64,000 nt of DNA, from assembly GCF_001625305.1 (NCBI RefSeq), contig NW_017803938.1, forward strand, positions 1,517 through 65,516, written 5' to 3'. The notes beneath the pieces were generated by a model, which was given only the letters and a program-made list of their open reading frames with translations, made no database searches and was not told the origin of the DNA. Made by a program: the position numbers and the translations under genes. This stretch comes from Branchiostoma belcheri. Lineage: Eukaryota > Chordata > Leptocardii > Amphioxiformes > Branchiostomatidae. How positions within the stretch are numbered: position 1 is the first letter of the stretch; each line of letters starts with the position of its first letter. Shown in pieces: positions 51,801-60,800 of this stretch.

Positions 51801-54800
51801 TGAGTGATTCAGTCGAAAATTCCGGTGAGTAAATTTATGAGTTGGAGAACAGTTTAAAATTCTGCATAATGTAATTTACCAACTCAGATGAACTTTCATG
51901 CTGAAGAAAGATTTACGTTTTACCTGTAGGGCACTGCTGGCACTGATCAGGCCGTTCCAGGCCTGTAACTCCGGCCAGCGTGTGTGTGCCGTTTGGACAG
52001 AGCATGGGGTAGTCTGAACCTGCAGGGCAATAGGAGTAAGCCAGGCAGGGCTCGGGGGTTGTCGAGTTGCCGATACAGAAGGACCCCGCGGGGCAAGGGT
52101 CGCAGTCATTGCTGCCCGTTGAAGTCTGGTAGGTGCCTGGGAAAAATGAGAGAAAATCAGGGAATGATGAGAGCCCTTACTTTTTATTTACAAGAAGAAG
52201 CAGCTTTGCTCATTTTGCAAGACTGTAATTATTCCTGTCTGGAATGTAACTTGAAGACCCCATCCTTACCTGGAGGGCACCCATGTGGCCAGGAAGTGGT
52301 GTTGGGACAGAAGGATCCAGCAGGACAGGCAAAGGCAGCTGGCTGTGGGTTGTCAATCTCTGCAAAGTCGGGGCAATAGAAGTTCTCGTCACACGGCCCG
52401 GTGGGCTCAGACAGACCCGTGGTTCCGCAGTAGTACCCTGGGGAACAGGGTCGGCAGTCTGACACGTTCCGCCCGTGGGTGTCGGGGTTCATGGTGCCGG
52501 CTGGGCAGGCGATGGCTGCGATGGCTCCTGCAGAAATAAACAGTTAAAAGATATTTATTTATTTATTTGTTAAGTTTTACCACGTACAAAAATGCACTGT
52601 GGATGGCATGGCGAAACAGGACTGGTGTTTCTGACAAGAAACACCTTTTCAAAGCCGCCATGCCAATAAAATGACAAAGCAATACAAAAAGTAATCAAAA
52701 TAATCACATAATACAATTTGAGAAACAAATGAATAAACTTAGAACTACAAGGCAAGTCAACTTATTAACATTGTGAGAGTTATTGAATCAAGACAACAAG
52801 TAATGACGGTTATATAGCCAGCAGTGATGTCACAATTAGCGTGGTCTTGTGGCTAGACAAGTGGCGCAACCAGAAGATAACTGCCACGTACAGGGTTGCT
52901 CTAAACTGTAGGTATGGCAAAATATTAATTGTAGCTTTGTTCCAACACAATAAAGGAACCATGAATTTTTAGTCAATCTCGTCAACCTTTGTCAAGGGTG
53001 TGATGCACTTGTCGGAAGTGGCCTTACCTTTGGGACAGTAGTATCCCTTCTGACAGGGTTCGTTGACCCCGTCGCTAGGCGTGGCTGACCGGGAACCGTT
53101 CAGACAGAGGTAGCCGGCGCTGCAGTGGCCTGTGGGGTACTCCTGTCCGGTCTCGTTACAGTAGTAACCAGGTGGGCACCGCAGGCAGCCAGACTCTTCA
53201 CTCAGGCCTGTGTAGTTACTGTAGTAGCCTGTTGGAAAAGAGAAGGTAAATAAGAAAGCTGAAAACATATATTTGATTTTAGATGTCCAAACAGTTTTAC
53301 AGTCTTACAGCAATACCCTGATTAAAATATTAGCCAATCAGGCATACACACAACTGTTACAGTAGATCTAGTTCCTTCGCAAGTTTCTTCTACAATCTGT
53401 CCTTCTTGCAAATCACAATAGCTAAACCAATGGTCAAACAAATACTCAGATCTTCCTTTTTTGCTAGAAAGGTAAAAGCAGAGGTTTGCCAGAGTTATCG
53501 TTACGTGTAGTGAATGAAGCCTGCTCACCAATGGGGCACGGGTTCCCGTTGTCGCCTGTGCCTGGGTGGCAGTAGTAACCTGCAGGGCAGGGCAGGGTGT
53601 CATTCATACCCCTGTGCGGACAGGTGGTCCCCTGGGGGCACTCCGTACAGTTCCCCTGCCCCTGGTACGGCTGGTAGGTACCCTTGTCGCACGGCTGCTC
53701 AGTCACTGCCGCGGCGGGACAGAAGTGTCCCACGGGACAGATGTGACCCATGACCCCGTCCGTGGGGTTGGGGACCGAGGAACCCAGGACACAGATGTAG
53801 CCTGGGTCGCAGTCCCTGCTCTGGCCTATAGAGGAACAGCAGAATACAGTGTTGATTAGTGCCTAGGTCCCAGACTAGGTTTATGGGTCTTTTTCAAAGT
53901 AGAATAAAGGCATCAAATAATGATAGAATTTGCACATAAAAGTCAAGTCAATTTAAAAGTCAAGTCAATTTGACTTGACTTTTATGTGCAAATTCTATCA
54001 TTTGATACTATAGTTGATTACATAAATTTTGCCACTTTATTGAATTTTGAGGGAAGAGAGTTGAGAGTTGCAATGCATTCTAGTCAATTGGTAGGAAGTT
54101 GAGTGCTCGGCCAGATTCATACCATTAGTATACGTATATGACATTGTACATGTATGTTCAGTTCTATTGTATGACTGCTATAAGGCAGTTTCCATCCTCA
54201 ACGCATGAGAATGCATTCAACACTTTAGTAAAAATAAATGCTGAAGACTGACCTGTTAGTGACGACTCTGGGGTGCAGTACTGCCCGGGGTCGCAAGGGT
54301 CACAGTCAGACACATTCTGGTTCCCCACCCCGGTGGAGATGCTGCCCGAGGGGCAGGGGGTGGGCTGGTAGGACCCCTGGGGGCAGTAGTTACCCCTGGG
54401 GCAGATGGTTTCTGAGGGGGTGGGGGTGATCACACTACCATTGCAGTAGTACCTGTAGAAAAAGACAATACATAAGGCGATAAATGATGGTAAGTTACAA
54501 GAGTTATCACAATGCTAACTTAGTACCATACAGTTACAGGAAAGGAAAAATGCTGTTGAGCTGAAACACCTTTAAAATTACCTTAAAGCGACTTGCTGCA
54601 CACATAGGCAGAAGACTTGTTTGAAAACCTTGGCTTGTCTAGTTGTACATTTTGTGTGGGAAGTTTAACTCCTTATTGTTTATGTCTCAGAACCATTATT
54701 TTCATTATACCATAAACAGTACATAACACCTACCCAGCGTAGCACTGCCCCTCCCCAGGTGTAGCCAGACCAGGTACGGAGCAGTAGTATTTGGGTGGAC

Positions 54801-57800
54801 ATGGCAGGCAGCTCATTTGTTCTATATGTCTACATTAATGATTATAACATGTTAACACCTACCCAGCGTAGCACTGCCCCTCCCCAGGTGTAGCCAGACC
54901 AGGTACAGAGCAGTAGTATTTGGGTGGACATGGCAGGCAGCTCTCCTGGCTCTCCCGGTTTGTCTGGTTGTTGTATGTCCCGATGGAACAGGGGTACTGG
55001 TTGGCCCGCTCGGTCCGGTTGGGACAGTAGTGTCCCTCGGGACAGGAGGAGCCGGACAGATCAGTGACGGCCTGCGCCGTGTTGTCACAGAAGTAACCTG
55101 GGGAACGGGAGTCAATGCTTAGCATGGAAGTTCATCATTACAATTAAATTAAAAATATACTCAGTTAAACATCCCCAAAATAAGAACCCTAATTTTGGTC
55201 AGTTTCATTGAAGCTGCAATTGTCGTTATGTAGGAGTCTTTACATAAAAGACATGTTTGTATCAGTGACACTTGATTAACAATGCAGAAGGCCATTTCCC
55301 TGTAAAACATCTGAGTGTGTAAATGAAAACTTGACAACCAGATCTTCCTCATTTTCAGATAGATTGTTGATTTCTTATAAATAAAAGCCAGTAAGTAGTT
55401 CTGACCGGCAGGGCAGGGTTTGCAGCTGGCCTGGGTCAGCAGGTCCTGGTAGTAGCCACTGTCGCAGCGCTTGGGTTCCGGCCCGGTCCCCTCCGCACAC
55501 TCGTGACCTTGGGGGCACACGTACGCCGTGGGGACGCTCTGGCCCTCCGGACAGTAGTAACCTGCCAAACAGGACAGCATGGAGAGGTTTATATCGTACT
55601 CAGAACTCTGGCTACATGTACATCTATGCCTGAATTCTTAGGGATAGTATTGGGAACTTCTAGATGCTGAGTTGGTGTTTGTGCGATTAGCTGGTTTTGA
55701 TTAAATCACAGGTCATGTATTTGGAAAATATTACATTTTGCACAAAGAAAACATGCAGAACTTTCATGGTGATGATAATTCTCTTATGTTCAATCTAATA
55801 AATAATTTGATATCACTTGCTGGTAACAGAATATATGTAGATGAATTTTCTTAAGAGTCAGCCATTTCATATAACATCCACTGTCTTTCACCAAAGACCA
55901 AGCAACTGATATGTCATAATTTGATAGTTACATGACGTACATATTGTTTTGCTTAGTAAAACTGTATGTACGTAACTATGTAGGTTGTTGTCTTTGTCCC
56001 CAAGGTTAGCCCTTTATAATAGTCTTGGAACAAGTTGGGCAACCTTGGCTGTCCACTGTACAGTTGAACCAATAAATAAAAAAATAAAGTTTTGCTTACC
56101 TGGGTAGCACTGTCCAGAAGGTGCAGTGAGAGCCGTGCCGTTACAGAACCAGCCGGCAGTGCAGGGGTGACACAGGGACTCCTCTGTCAGACCTCGGGTG
56201 GGGCTGTAGGTGCCGTTAGCACACGGCAGGGGGAACCCACTCTCACTGGGGCAGTAGTAACCTGCCGGACATTCAACCTGTGTGGCAAAATTTGGGCATC
56301 AGATACGAGGAGCAGGGCCTGGTTTTTCACTTTGGTTCTTTAGAAACTGTGAAGCTTTATTTGAGAATCTAAAAACAAAAACACAGCAACATGTTTTGGC
56401 ATTAATAGTATGCAGCTTGATTTCTGTAATAATTTCTGTAGACATAACTACCATATTATTGATCTTGGTTTTATCAACAGTTGACACCAGTTTAACATCA
56501 AAATGTTGAATTGTATATAATCAACCAGCCACAGTCTAAGAGATTATAGTTCCACATCAGATTATGTTTATCTGGTGTTCCCTGTACCTTACCTGGGTGG
56601 GTGAAGAAGACCCAGTGGGACAGTACGACCCAGCCTGGCACGACCCAGCTGTAGCATTCAGACCCGGGACGTCGCAGTAAAACCCAGCCGTGCAGTTCTG
56701 TGGGGCAGACGAGCCTTCGGGGCAGAACTCGCCCGGCTGGCACTGACCACCGTTTGCTGTGGGCTGGACAACAAGAGGAGGAACATCAGTGTAGTCTTTT
56801 GACAAAATATTTATACAAAAATACACAATGGAAGTTCAGCTACACTGGAGCTTTTGAGATGCACTCTGTCTCTTCTTCAACCCAGTAAAGACCTCGTCTT
56901 GGAGTTCTGTGTGTAGTCAGTGTTTGAAATACCAATCCGCATTCTGCATTTTGCATTTTCATTGAGAAGGTTGTAGTATGGAGGCTTGTATATTTGCAGT
57001 GTTTCCAAAATTTTGACTCATCTGAAGTTTTGCAGTCAGAAAAAATGTAGTGTATAACACTTCCATGTACAACTTGCAAAGCTGTTCCTCTAACTAAAAA
57101 TGACGCTGTCTGACAAGTTTTGTAACTGTGCCCGCAGTTGTCACTGGAAGAAAGGGGGAAGTACATTCCTGTGGGGCAGGGTCAAAGCGTGGGTCTTTAA
57201 CAACCCAGGCAAGTCCCTACCTGTTTGTCCAGCGACCCTTCTGTGCAGTACCATCCCTCGTCACACGGGCCTGTAGGGTGGGTGTTGCCCGACCCCTCAC
57301 AGTACATCCCCGGGCTGCAGGGTTCACAGTCCTGCAGGTCATCCTGGCCGGTGTGGTTGTTGAAAGTTCCTGTTTTTGATGACAAGAAGAATTTAGTGTG
57401 CTTAATTTTTCACAGTCACAACACATGGTATGTGGATGTTAGGTGTAACAACAAGTCGTTTGGTGTAATGTGCCAGCTGCCACCGTGCTGCTTGGCTGCA
57501 AAGCTGGTGTGTTCTGTATCTGTATCAGTATAGCCAGTTTATATAGCCCTTTGGCGTAACACAACAGCTTAATAGTTTTGGCAAAGGGCAGTTTAACTAC
57601 AGATACAGGATGTCTATGGTTTCAATTGTATGGTGTGCTATGCTGTGTTGGCTAAGTACAAGTTAGACTCACATTTGTAAATGTTTAAAAACGTTTCAGG
57701 CTCACCATTTGGACAGGCAAACTCATGCGGGTCTGTGGTGCCGTGCGGGCAGTAGTGACCAGCTGGGCAGTTGTTGGGCGTGTAGTCGGTGGTGTTGGCG

Positions 57801-60800
57801 TAGCAGAAGTGACCAGCTGGACACGGCTGGCACTCAAACTGACCGGTCAGATCATTGTAAGTACCGGCATCACAGCCTGGAGGAGGAATGACACATGAGT
57901 AATGTACTGTGCTGCACTATATAAAATGTGAAGAGGTTAACATCAGCTTGCTTGCTGCTCACACAAGTTCTCAAAGATACTCTCCTAAATTTCTGCTATC
58001 AATTTTCAACAAATTCTATCAATAACTTTTCTACAAGGACAGAATAATTTGGGCAATGCTGGAATAGATCATATTAAGCAATGGCAGAAGTTATCCTTAA
58101 TTTTCAAAAAGCAACTTATGATCAAACACAGTTTCTAATCTTGTGGTTTGAGTACTGAAAGTAGTGTACTGTACTAAAATCTAAAACCAAATGATGTGCA
58201 CCTTGAGGTTGGGCTTTACATCTAAAAGCAGTCTTTAAGCAAAAGAAGACAGTTGTTGAACCTGTGGTACGAGCTGTGAACATCTGAGATCCAACACTCA
58301 GCTTCACATGTCTTCATATGTACCAAGGACTAGCAGGCTGTGGAATTTTACCAGCCTTGGTCTTCCCTGACAGTCCTAATATGACTACATTTGTAAGTTC
58401 AAGACTGCAGTAAACAGATTCCTGTTAGAGACTTTTCTACTTTCTTTAATTGTTTGTTTCATACAAATATGTACCATGTTATTATGTATTAGGTATAATG
58501 TAATCAGGTGAGGTAAATTATACATGTGACATTATACTGAGCCGAAAATCATCGATATTACGATGTTAACACCAGGTTCATTTTGCACTGATTAGAAAAA
58601 AAAACTACAAAGTGTACCTTGTGGGAAGATGGTTCCGGTGGGGCAGTAGTGTCCAGCAGGACAGATGTGACCGATGATCGGGTGGACGGTGTCAGCCGGA
58701 CATTGGGAGTCGTTAAGCATCAGGGGGTTGGGCCGGTCCACTCCAGACACGCAGTAGTACCGCTCCCAGCATTGAGCCGTGGGTTCGGTTAGTGCGGTAC
58801 CCTGGCAGTACATGCCTGGTGAACATGGTGTGCACTGTAAAGCCTCCTGCAGTCCTGTAGGGAAAAAGTCACAGGTACAGTACATTAGTAAGTACAGGTT
58901 TAATGTGGAAGATTGTGAACACGGTATTACCACTCCCAACACTGTGCTGTGGGCTCAGTTAGTGCTGTACCCTGGCAGTACATGCCTGGTAAACACGGTG
59001 TGCACTCCACTGCCTCTCTTAGTCCTGTAGGGAGAAAGTTACATGTACAGTTACTGTACATTTAGTAAGTACAGATTTAATGTGGAAGGTTGTGAACACA
59101 GTAGTACCGCTCCCAGCACTGTGCCGTGGGTTCGGTTAGTCTGTACCCTGGCAGTACATGCCTGGTGAGCAGGGTGTGCACTCTACAGCCTGGCTTAGTC
59201 CTGTAGGGAGGAAGTTACAACAGATACAGGCTGAATTGTGTACATTGTGTATCATGCAGACTTGGCAAACACAACCTTGCAGAGGTCTTCACACATTACT
59301 GTATTTAAAACCTGTAAAATCAACTTCATACATACATTAGTTGGCCTATCACTTATTTCCTACCTGTATCATTGCTGAAGCTGCCAGCTGGGCAGGGCTG
59401 CCAGTTGTGGCCAGTGCCGTTGGGACAGAAGTAACCCTCGGGACACGGGAAGTACGACGTTGAAGCATCCCCTTCCACAACGTTCTCAGGGATACAGTAG
59501 GAACCTGGGAACCGAGGGTAATATGTTACCATTGCAGCAGTTTTACAAGAACCAGTAATGACTAGCTTTCTGTATCTAAACTATTCACAATAAATCTTAC
59601 TCTGGGAATGGAAGGTGATGAGTTATTATAAAAACTTTCTTAGCACCAGGGAGAGGGATGACTAGAATATCAGGTTTCTGTATCAACTTAACCATCCCCA
59701 GTGAATAACTGTGGTAACTGAAGGCAGCCTGTAGTAATAACAGCAGAATTTCAGCACCAGGGACAGGGGTGACTAAAATCTAAACATCTGCCTCCCTGAC
59801 TCTTTCAGATGCTTTCAGATGCTGAGAATAGGGTTGATGTTACAGCAGAAGTTCAGCTCTAAGAATAGGTCTGACTGATAAAGGAAAAAAATATGATCAT
59901 AGCAACAGTAATGCCTTAGGAAAGGAAGGCCAAACTGTTAGAATTATCACGATTGGAGCAAATTTTTAGCCCCTTCCAAACTTTAAAAAAAGCCCCTGCA
60001 GGACAAGGACCATCTTATCATAACAACAGAAGTTTGGTACCAAGGAAAGGAAAACTGATGAAGAAAAATTGAGGATACAGTCAGTGAGGCCTTGATACAG
60101 GATAGCCAAAGTGTTCCTAATTTTCTGCTCTGTATAGTCTTAAAAAAACCCACCTGCAGGACAGGGATACTTCAGGACATTGGAAAATGCTAGGCATAAC
60201 AACAACGGACAACAACAGCAGAAGTTCAGCACCAAGGACAGGTACAAGTGTCTTAAAAACCCCACCTGCAGGACAAGGTGTGCACTTGGCGGCTCCTTCC
60301 GTGTCGACGTAGAACCCAGCAGGACAGTCCTGCGGCTCGGCACTTCCCTCAGGACAGTGTTTCCCCGGGGGACAGACAACAGGGTTGGGCTGGCTGGAGC
60401 CGCGTGGACAGTAGTAACCTATGGGGGGAGTTTGGTGTTGTTAGACTCAACTGAATTGGTCAACATTTTATGCAAATTGCAACTGTTATACAGAAACTGA
60501 TTGGTCTAGAACAGGAATAATAATTATCATAGTAACCTGTAGACAGCAAAAACCTGCAAGGTACAGAGTTGTCGGAAATTACCCAATCGGTCAGTTCTGA
60601 TGTGCAATACTCTGTATCTTGGTAGTCTTTCAATGGAACAATGGTAAACATTTAACTGTGGTAATCATAATACATTCTGCTGTGCCACCTTATTGCTACA
60701 ATCCCTCCAGTAGGTAGCATAGCTTTTCCATGTCAAACGCTATCTGATTATTTTTTTATTAGATACATTTGTGGGGGCAAGTCTAAGTTGATACGTAGTG

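Noticed and set aside
52835-52870. tRNA-like fragment (GTGGTCTTGTGGCTAGACA)
   Set aside because: Only an A box-like piece is present, with no B box; too short to annotate.
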